From an uncultured Alphaproteobacteria bacterium (GTDB lineage: Bacteria > Pseudomonadota > Alphaproteobacteria > HIMB59 > GCA-002718135), in NCBI GenBank assembly GCA_902623255.1, contig CACNSY010000004.1, forward strand, positions 44,720 to 108,719: 64,000 bases of DNA, written 5' to 3'. The notes beneath the pieces were generated by a model that was not told where the DNA came from, searched no databases, and worked only from the letters and a program-made list of their open reading frames with translations. Position numbers and translations under genes: made by a program. Shown here piece after piece: positions 9,685 to 23,465 of the stretch; position 1 is the first letter of the stretch; each line of letters opens with the position of its first letter.

Positions 9685-10020
9685 AGATGGTGCATAAGCC
9701 GGGTTCTGTAATTTAATTAAAAATTGATGATCATTAATCTAGAACAAATGTCACCATTTGTTTTAAGCAGTCTACCCGAATAGCTCAGCTGGAACTGATT
9801 GCTATTCCTATTTGACCTTGCTCCAAAAAGGGTTTGCAATGCCTTTTTTGTTACCAAAAAAGCGGTAGGCTCTTACCCTGCCATTTCACCCTTACCCTTG
9901 CAGGCGGTATATTTTCTGTTGCACTTTCCCTAAGCTTTCACTTGCCAGGTGTTACCTGGTTTTTTTTCCAGCGGAGCCCGGACTTTCCTCTTGATTACTC
10001 AAGCGATCATCGCACCATCT
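9685..10020 (-). ncRNA. rnpB: RNase P RNA (M1 RNA), bacterial type A
   Basis: Catalytic RNA of RNase P, which trims tRNA 5' leaders. On the minus strand the ends pair: it begins AGATGGTGCGATGATCGC and finishes with CGGCTTATGCACCATCT. The conserved cores are visible as GAGGAAAGTCCGGGCTCC near the 5' end, AGGGTAAGGGTGAAA in the middle and ACAGAACCCGGCTTATG at the 3' end. About 336 nt is a normal length. Placement upstream of mraZ is common in alphaproteobacteria. The start follows a good promoter by six bases. Confidence 0.95.
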
Positions 10021-10054
10021 AAATTCGTAATAAATTTATTTAATTTTTCGTCAA
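10021..10054 (-). promoter_or_regulatory. Probable sigma-70 promoter of rnpB
   Basis: On the minus strand, TTGACG (10049-10054) is separated by 16 bases from TATTAC (10027-10032), and six bases later the mature RNase P RNA starts at 10020. The -35 lies inside the last codons of the upstream amidase gene, whose stop is at 10040-10042. Confidence 0.6.
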
Positions 10055-10786
10055 CATATAATTAAAGAAGTGTTTAATTAAATCATTATATATGGATTTT
10101 TTTTTGATTTTATCTTCACGATTTAAATATCTAATTTTATATGCACTGATTAGTTTATTATAAAGTTTAGAATTTTTATACACTCCACGAGTATCATATC
10201 CAATCAATGAAAAAACTAAAATTATTTTCTTTTTTTTTGAGTGTATATTATGCATATCAAACCATTGTTCCATAATTTTTATTTCTATTTTTTTTAATTT
10301 TTTTAGATTTAAAATTAATTTTGAGGAGGAGAGTGATTGCCACGGAAATTTTTTACCGGGATCTTTTTTTCTAAAAGGTGCAATATCTGAATGTGCTAAA
10401 ATGCTATTTTTATTAATTTTATATTTTTTTTTTAATTTAATAATAAGTTTTTTTAATGAATTAATCATTTTAGGTGAGAATTTATTATTTTTTCCACTTG
10501 GACTATAATCAAGCTCAATTCCTATAGAAATAGAGTTAATATCAGTGATTTCTTGCCAGAATGCTTGTCCTGCATGCCATGCTCTAAATTTATCATCTAC
10601 TAAGTTATATACACTTCCATTTTGCGAAATAAGATAGTGTGAGCTTACTTTTTTTTCCTTTTTACATAAATACGAAACTGCATCTAATGTATTTTTCAAT
10701 GCTGTATAATGAATAATAATGAGTTGTATTTTTGAATTATTTCTTGAATTATAATTTGGGGATTTGTATTTCGTTATATATTTCAT
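10040..10786 (-). CDS. N-acetylmuramoyl-L-alanine amidase, AmpD/amidase_2 type
   Basis: Zinc amidase cleaving between MurNAc and L-Ala, probably for peptidoglycan recycling or remodelling. The 248 residues carry the first zinc-ligand motif IIIHYTA near residue 24, SSHYLISQNGSVYNLV, and the second ligand block HSDIAPFRKKDPGKKFPW, matching the amidase_2 fold. No signal peptide is evident, so a cytoplasmic AmpD-like role is possible. The C-terminal 60 residues resemble the small helical region that follows the domain in many alphaproteobacterial members. The substrate (anhydro-MurNAc peptides or intact wall) cannot be decided from sequence. Confidence 0.85.
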   Translation of the reverse strand: MKYITKYKSPNYNSRNNSKIQLIIIHYTALKNTLDAVSYLCKKEKKVSSHYLISQNGSVYNLVDDKFRAWHAGQAFWQEITDINSISIGIELDYSPSGKNNKFSPKMINSLKKLIIKLKKKYKINKNSILAHSDIAPFRKKDPGKKFPWQSLSSSKLILNLKKLKKIEIKIMEQWFDMHNIHSKKKKIILVFSLIGYDTRGVYKNSKLYNKLISAYKIRYLNREDKIKKKSIYNDLIKHFFNYMLTKN

Positions 10787-10819
10787 TCAAATTTTCAAAT
10801 TTAAATATATAATTAAATT

Positions 10820-15849
<5,030 letters not shown>

Positions 15850-15928
15850 TTTTTTGCTATATTAGAGATATATATAATGTAATTTATAAATTATATTAAA
15901 TAATAGTTTAGATATTAGTGATGAGTCT

Positions 15929-16714
15929 ATGAGTAAAAAAATTATAATTCTATTTTTTCTATTTTTCAGCTTACTTTCCTATAAAGTAATTGCAAGTGAT
16001 GCTGATCAAGTACGTACTGACTCAGAGGATTTTGAAACAACCACGATAGAGGATGAAATATATGATCCTTTTGAACCAGTGAATAGAGCCATATTTAGTT
16101 TTAATAATGTAGCTGATAGAATTGTTTTAGAACCAATTGCAAAAGGCTACAAAAAATTACCTTCTCCTTTACAAAGTGGAATAAGTAATTTTTTGAGCAA
16201 TTTAAGAGCTCCATTAGTTGTTGTTAATCAATTATTACAAGGTCAAGGTGAGAACGCTGTTCAATCATCAGGAAGATTTATTGTTAATAGTACCGTGGGT
16301 GTATTTGGGTTATTTGACGTAGCTGAAAAAATGGGGCTTGAAGAAAAAGAGGAGGATTATGGACAAACTCTTGCAACTTGGGGTGTTGGAGATGGTTTTT
16401 ATATTGTTCTCCCTTTGTTTGGTCCATCAAATCTTAGAGATACTTCAGGAATGGTTTTAACAATGATGACTGATCCAATTAATGCATATGCTGTAAGTGA
16501 GGGTGAAGCTTGGTTGGTGCCAATGAGAACAGCAGTTAATGCAGTTGATACAAGATCACAAATAATTGATGAGGTTAATGCATTAAGAGATAATTCAGTA
16601 GATTACTATGCTGCAGTAAGAAGTTCTTACTATCAAAACCGAAAGGCAGCAATTAATAATGTCGATGACTCAGAATTAACGCCTTTACCTCTTATTAGTA
16701 TTGAATTTGAATAA
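15929..16714 (+). CDS. mlaA: MlaA/VacJ family phospholipid-trafficking outer membrane protein
   Basis: Outer membrane channel component that passes mislocalised phospholipids to periplasmic MlaC. The 261 residues start with a signal peptide (IIILFFLFFSLLSYKVIA) and then show the family core DPFEPVNRAIFSFN at about 49-62, GRFIVNSTVGVFGLFDVA and the G-rich LPLFGPSNLRDTSG block. There is no cysteine at the end of the signal peptide, whereas E. coli MlaA is a lipoprotein, so this one seems to be secreted by the type I route. It shares one base with the mlaC start (TAATG). Confidence 0.9.
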   Translation: MSKKIIILFFLFFSLLSYKVIASDADQVRTDSEDFETTTIEDEIYDPFEPVNRAIFSFNNVADRIVLEPIAKGYKKLPSPLQSGISNFLSNLRAPLVVVNQLLQGQGENAVQSSGRFIVNSTVGVFGLFDVAEKMGLEEKEEDYGQTLATWGVGDGFYIVLPLFGPSNLRDTSGMVLTMMTDPINAYAVSEGEAWLVPMRTAVNAVDTRSQIIDEVNALRDNSVDYYAAVRSSYYQNRKAAINNVDDSELTPLPLISIEFE

Positions 16715-17316
16715 TGAAATTTAAATTAATTATATTTTTTTTTATAATCTTTATTTCAAAAAATTTATATTCTAATGAAACATCAGAATGGCTTAAAAGA
16801 GAAATTGATATAATTCTTGAAGCTTACAAAAATGAAAATCTCTCAAATGAGAACAGATTTCTTCTAATTGAAAAAACAATAAATAATAATTTTGCTGGGA
16901 CTGGTATTGCTAAATTTGTTGCAGGCGATGCGTGGAAAAAATCTGATAAAAATACAAAAAAAATCTATATTGATAATTTTAAAAGACATTTAGCTTTAAA
17001 TATAGCTTCAATGATGCAAGGCTATTCAGACCAAAAATATGAATTAACAAAATCAAAATATGACAACAAAAATCAAGTAACTTTGGTTGATATGGAGATT
17101 TTTTCAGATACTGGATCTGTTGTCGTAACATGGCGAGTAAAAGAATCAAAAGATAGATTTTATGTTATTGATTTAATTGTTGCTGATATTTCTTTAGTGG
17201 TAACAAAAAGATCAGAATTTAATTCAATGTTAAAAAAAGTTGATAATGATCTTTCAAAATTTAATGAAGTTTTATCTGATCAAAATGAAATAAGTTATCT
17301 TAAAATTATTGAATAA
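16714..17316 (+). CDS. mlaC: MlaC/Ttg2D family periplasmic phospholipid-binding protein
   Basis: Soluble carrier moving phospholipid between MlaA and the inner-membrane MlaFEDB transporter. The 200 residues have an N-terminal signal peptide (LIIFFFIIFISKNLYS) and the MlaC pattern FAGTGIAKFVAGDAWK, then FKRHLALNIASM and VIDLIVADISLVVTKRSEFN near the C-terminus. It is coupled to mlaA. The mlaFED genes are not in this window. Confidence 0.88.
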   Translation: MKFKLIIFFFIIFISKNLYSNETSEWLKREIDIILEAYKNENLSNENRFLLIEKTINNNFAGTGIAKFVAGDAWKKSDKNTKKIYIDNFKRHLALNIASMMQGYSDQKYELTKSKYDNKNQVTLVDMEIFSDTGSVVVTWRVKESKDRFYVIDLIVADISLVVTKRSEFNSMLKKVDNDLSKFNEVLSDQNEISYLKIIE

Positions 17317-17324
17317 TATTAAAT

Positions 17325-17352
17325 AAATTAAAAATAATTAAATTTTTAATTT
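17325..17352. terminator. Possible bidirectional AT-only terminator between mlaC and the dehydrogenase gene
   Basis: AAATTAAAAA at 17325-17334 pairs perfectly with TTTTTAATTT at 17343-17352 across an 8-base loop, with T-runs on both sides. It sits between two convergent genes, the only convergent pair here with any gap. The stem has no G-C pairs, so it may simply reflect base composition. Confidence 0.35.
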
Positions 17353-18462
17353 TTTTATTTCTTCTTCAGTTAATATTGCAGGTTGATTAGGATTGGTTGA
17401 TAGTTGATAAGATTTACTTTGCTCAGCTGATTTTATAATTCCATCCATAATCTCGAGTACATGAAGAGATAATTCAAGAGAACATCTAGCTTTTCGATTA
17501 CTAGAAATTGAATCGATCATTTCTGAAAGACCTATTCCTCTATAATTTGCTTTCTTGTTACCCTCTCCATCACTTTTGTTAGGGATGCCTAACAACATAT
17601 TATCATTATTGATAGTTTCCCAATCACTATCTTTTTGGGAAATTAATAAATCACCACTAAAAAAATTTGGATCAGGGACAATCATTGAGCCATCAAGTCC
17701 ATAAAGTTCAATTGTTGAATGATTGTTTTTCCAAACATCCCAAGTACAAAAAAACTGAACTTTTGCATTGTTTTGAAACTCTAAAGAACCCATCAGAGTT
17801 GTTGGGGTTTCAACTTTAATTTTATCTCCATATCTAGGTTGACTAGTGATTGTTCTCTCATTTGAAGCAGTTCCACTGATTGCATTTATTTGTTTAACTG
17901 GTCCAATTAAATTAACTAATTGAGTAATGTAATAAACACCAACATCAAAAACTGGTCCAGCGCCAGGTTTAAAGAAAAAATCTGGATTAGGATGCCAATG
18001 CTCCATTCCGTGAGACATCAAATTAAATGTACCAAGAACAATTTTACCTATTTTATTGTCTTCAATTAATTTTCTAGCTTTTTGTCCTGCCGCTCCTAAA
18101 AATGTATCTGGAGCGCAACCAATATACAAAGCTTTATCATTAGCTAATTTTTGTATTTCTAAACCTTCTTGAAAATTCATTGCTAATGGCTTTTCACTAA
18201 AACAGTGCTTTCCATTTTGTAGTGATTTTGTAATTATTTCTTTATGCGCTGCAGGAATTGTTAGATTAATAATTAAATCAATTTCATTATTTTCTAAAAT
18301 TTCATCAACTGATAACGCTTTAACATTATATTTAGATGCAGCAATAGATGCAGCTTCATTATTTATATCGGCACAAGCAACTATTTTAAAATTATTAAAT
18401 ATTTTTTGACACTCGAAATAAGTTTCAGAAATATTTCCACAACCAACAATTCCAATATTCAT
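17338..18462 (-). CDS. Gfo/Idh/MocA family NAD(P)-dependent oxidoreductase
   Basis: Probable sugar or cyclitol dehydrogenase. The 374 residues begin with a Rossmann motif (GIVGCGNIS) and carry the family EKPLAMN motif near residue 95, with the catalytic lysine, followed by the mixed alpha/beta substrate domain (DVGVYYITQLVNLIGPV). It is the last gene of a sugar ABC operon and overlaps the TIM-barrel isomerase start by one base. Members of this family paired with such isomerases often oxidise the C3 hydroxyl of sugars. The substrate here is unknown. Confidence 0.88.
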   Translation of the reverse strand: MNIGIVGCGNISETYFECQKIFNNFKIVACADINNEAASIAASKYNVKALSVDEILENNEIDLIINLTIPAAHKEIITKSLQNGKHCFSEKPLAMNFQEGLEIQKLANDKALYIGCAPDTFLGAAGQKARKLIEDNKIGKIVLGTFNLMSHGMEHWHPNPDFFFKPGAGPVFDVGVYYITQLVNLIGPVKQINAISGTASNERTITSQPRYGDKIKVETPTTLMGSLEFQNNAKVQFFCTWDVWKNNHSTIELYGLDGSMIVPDPNFFSGDLLISQKDSDWETINNDNMLLGIPNKSDGEGNKKANYRGIGLSEMIDSISSNRKARCSLELSLHVLEIMDGIIKSAEQSKSYQLSTNPNQPAILTEEEIKKLKI

Positions 18463-19235
18463 TAAATTGTTTCTAAATATTCTAAAGATTTGGTTGTATA
18501 TTCTTTATAATCTTTTGGATCATCGTGTTCTAGTACAAAAACTTCACATGGTGTTTTTTTAACTTCTGCAAGAAGCTTTGGCCAATCTATGAAACCTTCT
18601 CCTACAGCAGATTGTTCACTATGGTCTAAAAGATTTTTTGTTTCATCAAAAAAATCTTTCAAGTGACAGCCAATAATTTTATTTTTATATTTTTCTATCC
18701 AATCAAGTGGATCTGCTTTTCCAGCAACTGCCCATCCAAGATCAAGTTCCATTTTTAGATTTTCATTGTGATCCATCATACATTCTATTGGAAGCTTACC
18801 ACTAGGAAGAGGTCTAAATTCAAATGAATGATTATGATAACCAAGAGTTAGACCATTATCTTCATACGTTTGTACATATGATGAGAGATCTTTACCAAAG
18901 TTATTCCAAGTGTTTTCATCAAGATCAAAATTTGAAGCAAAATCTTTACTAAATTTTTCAGGCACAGAAGGTACTATCGCATGCTTAATATTTAGATATT
19001 TCATCCTACTAATTGTTTCTTCTGTATTTGTAATTGCTTGAAAACTTATGTGAGAAGATTTTATAGAAATACTATTTTCTTCCATCATTGATTTAAAATT
19101 ATCTAAATCAATTTTATCTAAATCAAATAATTCAATATTTTTAATTCCAGACTCAGATAGGAATTTAAATATTGGCTCGTAAGGTTGAAATTTTCTTGTT
19201 GTGTACAACTGCATTGTTACTTGATTTCTGTTCAT
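18462..19235 (-). CDS. Sugar phosphate isomerase/epimerase-like TIM-barrel protein
   Basis: Xylose-isomerase-like TIM barrel (AP endonuclease 2 superfamily), 257 residues. Visible metal-site blocks are YHNHSFEF, MELDLGWAVAGKADP with its conserved Glu/Asp, GCHLKDF, and a late Glu in FVLEHDDP. It is probably cytoplasmic, acting on the sugar imported by the neighbouring transporter, since it is coupled by one-base overlaps to the transporter ATPase on one side and the dehydrogenase on the other. Substrate specificity cannot be read from the sequence. Confidence 0.85.
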   Translation of the reverse strand: MNRNQVTMQLYTTRKFQPYEPIFKFLSESGIKNIELFDLDKIDLDNFKSMMEENSISIKSSHISFQAITNTEETISRMKYLNIKHAIVPSVPEKFSKDFASNFDLDENTWNNFGKDLSSYVQTYEDNGLTLGYHNHSFEFRPLPSGKLPIECMMDHNENLKMELDLGWAVAGKADPLDWIEKYKNKIIGCHLKDFFDETKNLLDHSEQSAVGEGFIDWPKLLAEVKKTPCEVFVLEHDDPKDYKEYTTKSLEYLETI

Positions 19236-20308
19236 TAAATTCTCTCCTCAGTTTTACTATCAAATATTGAAGATTTATTTATATCAAATGAAATGTTTAT
19301 TTCATCATTTAAATTAAAATTTGAACTTCCTTCTAGCCTAATAGATATCGGGTTACCTTCAACACTAGTCCACACAAGAGTATCTGCCCCCATAGGTTCC
19401 ACTAATTCAACTTTACATTGAATAGAATTTTCATTTTTTTCTATGTTTATATTTTCAGGTCTTATTCCAAAAACAACCTCTTGATCATTAATCAATTTAT
19501 TTATGTTTTCATATTTAGAAATATCAATTTGTTTATTACCAACAATTATATTTTGATTTGATTTTTTAAATTTGGCATTTAAAAAATTCATGCTTGGAGA
19601 TCCAATAAAACCAGCCACAAATAAATTAGCTGGTTTGTTGTAAATTTGTTTAGGTGTATCTAATTGCTGTATTAATCCATCTTTCATAACAGATATACGG
19701 TCCGCAAGCGTCATAGCTTCTATTTGATCATGAGTAACATAAATCATAGTATTTGATAAATCTCTATGAAGTTTTTTAATTTCATAGCGTAGTTCAGCTC
19801 TTAATTTTGCATCAAGATTACTTAAAGGTTCGTCAAATAAAAAAACTTTTGCATCTCTAACCAAAGCTCTACCAATGGCTACACGCTGTCTTTGGCCTCC
19901 AGAGAGTTGAGAGGGTTTTCTTTTAAGTAATTCATTTATTTGTAGTAGAGTTGCAGCATTTTTAATTTTTTCATTAATTAAATCTTTTGCCGTACCCATC
20001 ATTCTTAATCCAAATGATAAATTTTTCTCAACAGTCATACTTGGGTACAATGCGTAAGATTGGAATACCATTCCTATATGTCTATCTTTTGGTTCTTTCC
20101 ATGTAACGTTATCATCTTCAATCCAAATCTGTCCATCCGTTAAATCCAAAAGACCGGCTATACAGTTTAATAAAGTAGTCTTTCCACAACCTGAAGGGCC
20201 AAGCAAAACCATGAATTCTCCCTCTTTGATATCTAGACTTAAATCATTTAATATTTCAGTTTTTCCATAACTGAACGATATATTTTTTACTTCAACACTA
20301 TTTTTCAT
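19235..20308 (-). CDS. Sugar ABC transporter ATP-binding protein, MalK/UgpC type
   Basis: Energises a CUT1-family sugar importer. Walker A GPSGCGKT is at 37-44, LSGGQ at 135-139 and Walker B FLFDEPLSNLDAKLR follows, with the C-terminal OB-fold (TOBE) regulatory region typical of MalK/UgpC (FGIRPENI). I start at the ATG at 20308, two bases after the permease stop, rather than at an upstream in-frame codon inside the permease gene; the sequence just before it (AAGGGGTGAG) can serve as ribosome binding site. This is the only CUT1-type ATPase in the window and may also serve the second sugar importer at 26-30 kb. Confidence 0.95.
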   Translation of the reverse strand: MKNSVEVKNISFSYGKTEILNDLSLDIKEGEFMVLLGPSGCGKTTLLNCIAGLLDLTDGQIWIEDDNVTWKEPKDRHIGMVFQSYALYPSMTVEKNLSFGLRMMGTAKDLINEKIKNAATLLQINELLKRKPSQLSGGQRQRVAIGRALVRDAKVFLFDEPLSNLDAKLRAELRYEIKKLHRDLSNTMIYVTHDQIEAMTLADRISVMKDGLIQQLDTPKQIYNKPANLFVAGFIGSPSMNFLNAKFKKSNQNIIVGNKQIDISKYENINKLINDQEVVFGIRPENINIEKNENSIQCKVELVEPMGADTLVWTSVEGNPISIRLEGSSNFNLNDEINISFDINKSSIFDSKTEERI

Positions 20309-20310
20309 AC

Positions 20311-21192
20311 TCACCCCTTTATTGCCCCAGCTGCTATTCCACGCACAAACCATCTTCCAGAAATAAAGTATACAAAAAGAGGAACTAGAGAAGTTAATAT
20401 TGTTGCTGACATATCTACGTTGTACTCGGCAACACCATAATCTACTTGCACAATATTATTTAATTGAACTGTCATTGGTTGGTTGTCTCTTCCTGCAAAA
20501 ACTAATCCTAGAAGAAAATCATTCCAAATTCCTGTAACTTGAAGAATGACAGCTACGATAGTTATAGGAGTAGACATTGGAATTATTACATAAAAAAATA
20601 TTTTTATAAAATTACCACCATCTATTCTGGCAGCTTTAAATAGATCTATTGGAAGACTCGCGTAAAAATTTCTGAAGATAAGTGTTAGTATTGGCATACC
20701 AAAAATAGTATGAACAAGTATGATGCCTGGTAAAGAAGAATAAATACCTAAGAAATCTTCTATTTTTAAAAGTGGGTACACCATTACTTGATAAGGAATG
20801 AATGCACCAAACATACATAGGCCAAAAAAGAAGTATGCTCCCCTAAAACGCCAAAAGGCTAATGCATATCCATTAAGCGCACTTAAAGCTACGGATACAA
20901 TTACACTAGGTACAGTTATCTTCACGGAGTTAACAAAACCTGGCTTCAATCCCTCACATACAAATCCTGTACACGCTTGAGACCAAGCTTTTGGCCAAGC
21001 ATAAAAACTAAGTTCTTTCGGGAGGTTTAAAATATTAGCAGCTCTTATTTCATCCATATCTTTAAGAGAAGTTATGATCATTACGTATAAGGGCATTAAA
21101 AAAAATAATGCGCACATAATTATAAAACAATACAAACCTATTCTTCCAATTGTAAGGTGTTTTGGTCGAGGTCCTTTAGGAATAGTAGACAT
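20311..21192 (-). CDS. Sugar ABC transporter permease, MalG type
   Basis: Inner-membrane subunit of the CUT1 importer. The 293 residues have six or so hydrophobic segments, the ATPase-docking loop (EAA-like) FKAARIDGGNFIKIFFYVII, and the typical MalG-family C-terminus GIAAGAIKG. It pairs with the MalF-type permease immediately upstream (one-base overlap) and precedes the ATPase gene by two bases. Confidence 0.94.
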   Translation of the reverse strand: MSTIPKGPRPKHLTIGRIGLYCFIIMCALFFLMPLYVMIITSLKDMDEIRAANILNLPKELSFYAWPKAWSQACTGFVCEGLKPGFVNSVKITVPSVIVSVALSALNGYALAFWRFRGAYFFFGLCMFGAFIPYQVMVYPLLKIEDFLGIYSSLPGIILVHTIFGMPILTLIFRNFYASLPIDLFKAARIDGGNFIKIFFYVIIPMSTPITIVAVILQVTGIWNDFLLGLVFAGRDNQPMTVQLNNIVQVDYGVAEYNVDMSATILTSLVPLFVYFISGRWFVRGIAAGAIKG

Positions 21193-22073
21193 TAGTTATT
21201 TGCGTATTTGTTTCTTAGATAAAATTCATAAAAAGCCCAGGGAGCAAGAATACATACAACTGAAATAAACATTATTATAGAAGCTGCAAAAGCTTGTCCT
21301 AAATTTGCTCTACTAAAAAAATTCTCCATTACATACATTGCAGGTGTTGTAGTGGCATATCCTGGTCCACCAGATGTAAGAGCTAAAATTAAATCATAGA
21401 CTTTTACTACGCCAGCTGCAATCAAGACAATTGCGGTTACTACCATTGGTCTTAACATCGGCAAAATTACAAAAATATAAGATTTCCATTTAGCTACACC
21501 TTCAATACTAAGTGATTTCCAAATATCTTCATCAATTCCTCTGAGTCCTGCTAACATTAATACCATTACAAAACCTGCGCCTTGCCAAACAGCAGCTATA
21601 CATACAGCATAGATTGCAAGATCTCTATTTACCAACCAGTCTAATTCAAACCATGTCATACCCCACATATGCATTGAATTCTCTAGACCAAATGTTGGGT
21701 TTAATACCCATTTCCAGACTAAACCAGTAACAACAAAAGACATGGCATAAGGATATAAAAAAATTGTTCTAAATAAACTCTCACCTCTTATTTTTTGATC
21801 AATCAAAACTGCTAATAAAAAACCAATAATCAGACAACCAATTGTAAATACAAAACCATAAATAAAAATATTTTCTACAGCTACATCCCATTTTCTTTGT
21901 TTAAATAATCTTTCGTATTGATCAAAACCAACATAGTTCATTACTGGAACTAATTTTGAGTTTGTTAAAGAATATACAAAAGAATAAATAATGCATCCAA
22001 CGAAGACAGTTAAAGATATAACTATCATCGGTAACAGTGCTATTTTTGCAGCTATGTTTCTATAAAAAGGCAT
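21192..22073 (-). CDS. Sugar ABC transporter permease, MalF type
   Basis: Partner permease of the CUT1 importer, 293 residues with about six membrane segments. The docking loop reads WKSLSIEGVAKWKSYIFVILP, and LYPYAMSFVVTGLVWKWVLNP is a typical membrane block of this family. It follows the binding-protein gene after a 47-base gap that holds a strong hairpin, so its expression is probably lower than that of the binding protein. Confidence 0.93.
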   Translation of the reverse strand: MPFYRNIAAKIALLPMIVISLTVFVGCIIYSFVYSLTNSKLVPVMNYVGFDQYERLFKQRKWDVAVENIFIYGFVFTIGCLIIGFLLAVLIDQKIRGESLFRTIFLYPYAMSFVVTGLVWKWVLNPTFGLENSMHMWGMTWFELDWLVNRDLAIYAVCIAAVWQGAGFVMVLMLAGLRGIDEDIWKSLSIEGVAKWKSYIFVILPMLRPMVVTAIVLIAAGVVKVYDLILALTSGGPGYATTTPAMYVMENFFSRANLGQAFAASIIMFISVVCILAPWAFYEFYLRNKYANN

Positions 22074-22081
22074 AAAAAGTT

Positions 22082-22111
22082 AAATGGCAGGATAAATTAA
22101 TCCTGCCATTT
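22082..22111 (-). terminator. Perfect 12-bp hairpin between binding-protein and permease genes
   Basis: AAATGGCAGGAT (22082-22093) and ATCCTGCCATTT (22100-22111) pair perfectly around a six-base loop. It lies just after the binding-protein stop and before the permease gene on the same strand. Such hairpins commonly stabilise the upstream mRNA or terminate part of the transcripts, giving excess binding protein. There is no long T-run, so partial termination or 3' end protection is the better reading. Confidence 0.75.
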
Positions 22112-22120
22112 CGTATATAT

Positions 22121-23365
22121 TTAAAGTCCGCTAGTTAAAACGCCTTCTAAGTCGTCCATTACTTGAGCAACAGTGTAATTAGGATCATTTCTAAATTCAG
22201 AAATAATATCACCCCATGCTGCAGTGAACGCAGGAGTATTCCAATCATCACTTTCTCTCATAATTGCATCTGGATTTTGAATTAAATCTAAACCCATTTG
22301 CATACAAGCATCAGCTGCAGAAGTATCAACGTCAAGTCTCATAGGAAGAGAACCTTTAGCGTTGTTAAATTTAGCCTGTACAGTTGGATTAACCATCATA
22401 CTTGCCATTGCTAGCTGAGCATCTTTCACTTTTGGATCATCATTTTTAGGAAAAACAAATACATCACCACCAAGAGCAACATATTTTTCTTTACCAGGAA
22501 TTACACAAGAATAATCAACCATTGCTTCTTGTCCAGCAACAGCAAATTCACCTCTTGCCCAATCTCCCATAACTTGCATTGCAGCTTTTCCTTCAATAAC
22601 CATAGCTGTAGTATCATTCCACAATCTTCCAGGAGAACCTTCATCTGTAAATTGATTTAATTCTCTGTAAGTGTTTAGAACTGACTCAAATCTTCCATCT
22701 CTAAATGCATCTAGATCTTTATCTCTATAAATTGATTGCATTAGAGGAAAGCCCATGATTGAAGATGCAACAACATCAAACATACCAGACTCTTGCCATC
22801 CCTGACCACCTAGTGCCAATGGAATGATTCCAGCTTCTTGAATTTTTGGAGCTCCAGCTAAAAATTCCTCAAAAGTTTGAGGTACTGGTAAACCAACTTG
22901 TTTGTAAACGTCGTTGTTGATCCACATCCATTGCCAGCTATGAATATTTACAGGTACGCAATAAAATTCACCTTCAAATTCACAAGTTTCAATTAATTCA
23001 GGTGGATAAATAAAATCTCTCCAGCCCTCTGCAGAAGCAACTTCTTCAAGTGATTGAAGTAAACCTTGCTCCACTAAATCTACAAATTGTTTTGATACGT
23101 TGAACTGTGCTGCAGTTGGTGGATTTCCACCAATAATTCTATTTACAGTAGTTCCTCTTGCATTATCACCACCGGTAATTGCAGTGTCAATCCAAGTATT
23201 GCCCATTTCTTCCCAAGCTTTAGCAAATTCTGAAATTGCAGCTTGCTCTCCACCAGAAGTCCACCAGTGAATAACTTCAGCTTCCATGTGACTACCAGCC
23301 TTGGAAACGTTAGTAAAAGATAGGGGTACAAATATAGTTAATAATATTGAAAAAAATTTTTTCAT
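22121..23365 (-). CDS. Sugar ABC transporter substrate-binding protein (CUT1, family 1)
   Basis: Periplasmic receptor of the importer. The 414 residues start with a signal peptide (FFSILLTIFVPLSFTNVSKA) and continue with VIHWWTSGGEQAAI, typical of family 1 sugar-binding proteins, and PAMQVMGDWARGEF-like ligand-site blocks in the middle. The ribosome binding site AAGGGAGG lies seven bases before the ATG and is among the strongest here. The gene leads the operon binding protein-permease-permease-ATPase-isomerase-dehydrogenase and has a LacI-type operator in its promoter. The ligand is unknown. Confidence 0.94.
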   Translation of the reverse strand: MKKFFSILLTIFVPLSFTNVSKAGSHMEAEVIHWWTSGGEQAAISEFAKAWEEMGNTWIDTAITGGDNARGTTVNRIIGGNPPTAAQFNVSKQFVDLVEQGLLQSLEEVASAEGWRDFIYPPELIETCEFEGEFYCVPVNIHSWQWMWINNDVYKQVGLPVPQTFEEFLAGAPKIQEAGIIPLALGGQGWQESGMFDVVASSIMGFPLMQSIYRDKDLDAFRDGRFESVLNTYRELNQFTDEGSPGRLWNDTTAMVIEGKAAMQVMGDWARGEFAVAGQEAMVDYSCVIPGKEKYVALGGDVFVFPKNDDPKVKDAQLAMASMMVNPTVQAKFNNAKGSLPMRLDVDTSAADACMQMGLDLIQNPDAIMRESDDWNTPAFTAAWGDIISEFRNDPNYTVAQVMDDLEGVLTSGL

Positions 23366-23400
23366 TATTTTCCTCCCTTTTTTAAATAAAATGACAATTT

Positions 23401-23416
23401 AGTAAAACGTTTTACT
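23401..23416. promoter_or_regulatory. LacI-family operator, perfect 16-bp palindrome
   Basis: AGTAAAACGTTTTACT is a perfect palindrome with the central CG typical of LacI/GalR operators. It lies between the divergent LacI-type regulator and the binding-protein gene. On the minus strand it fills the spacer between a consensus -35 TTGACA (23417-23422) and the expected -10 position (AATTGT, weak), so a bound repressor would block transcription of the importer. A plus-strand TTGTCA at 23416-23421, 17 bases before TAATTT, may drive the regulator itself. Confidence 0.8.
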
Positions 23417-23465
23417 TGTCAAGCCAAATAGTATTATTTAATTTAATTAATAGATTTTAAGTATT

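Noticed and set aside
9834..10022. A 62-codon plus-strand open frame
   Set aside because: It lies wholly antisense to RNase P RNA, whose conserved core explains the sequence.
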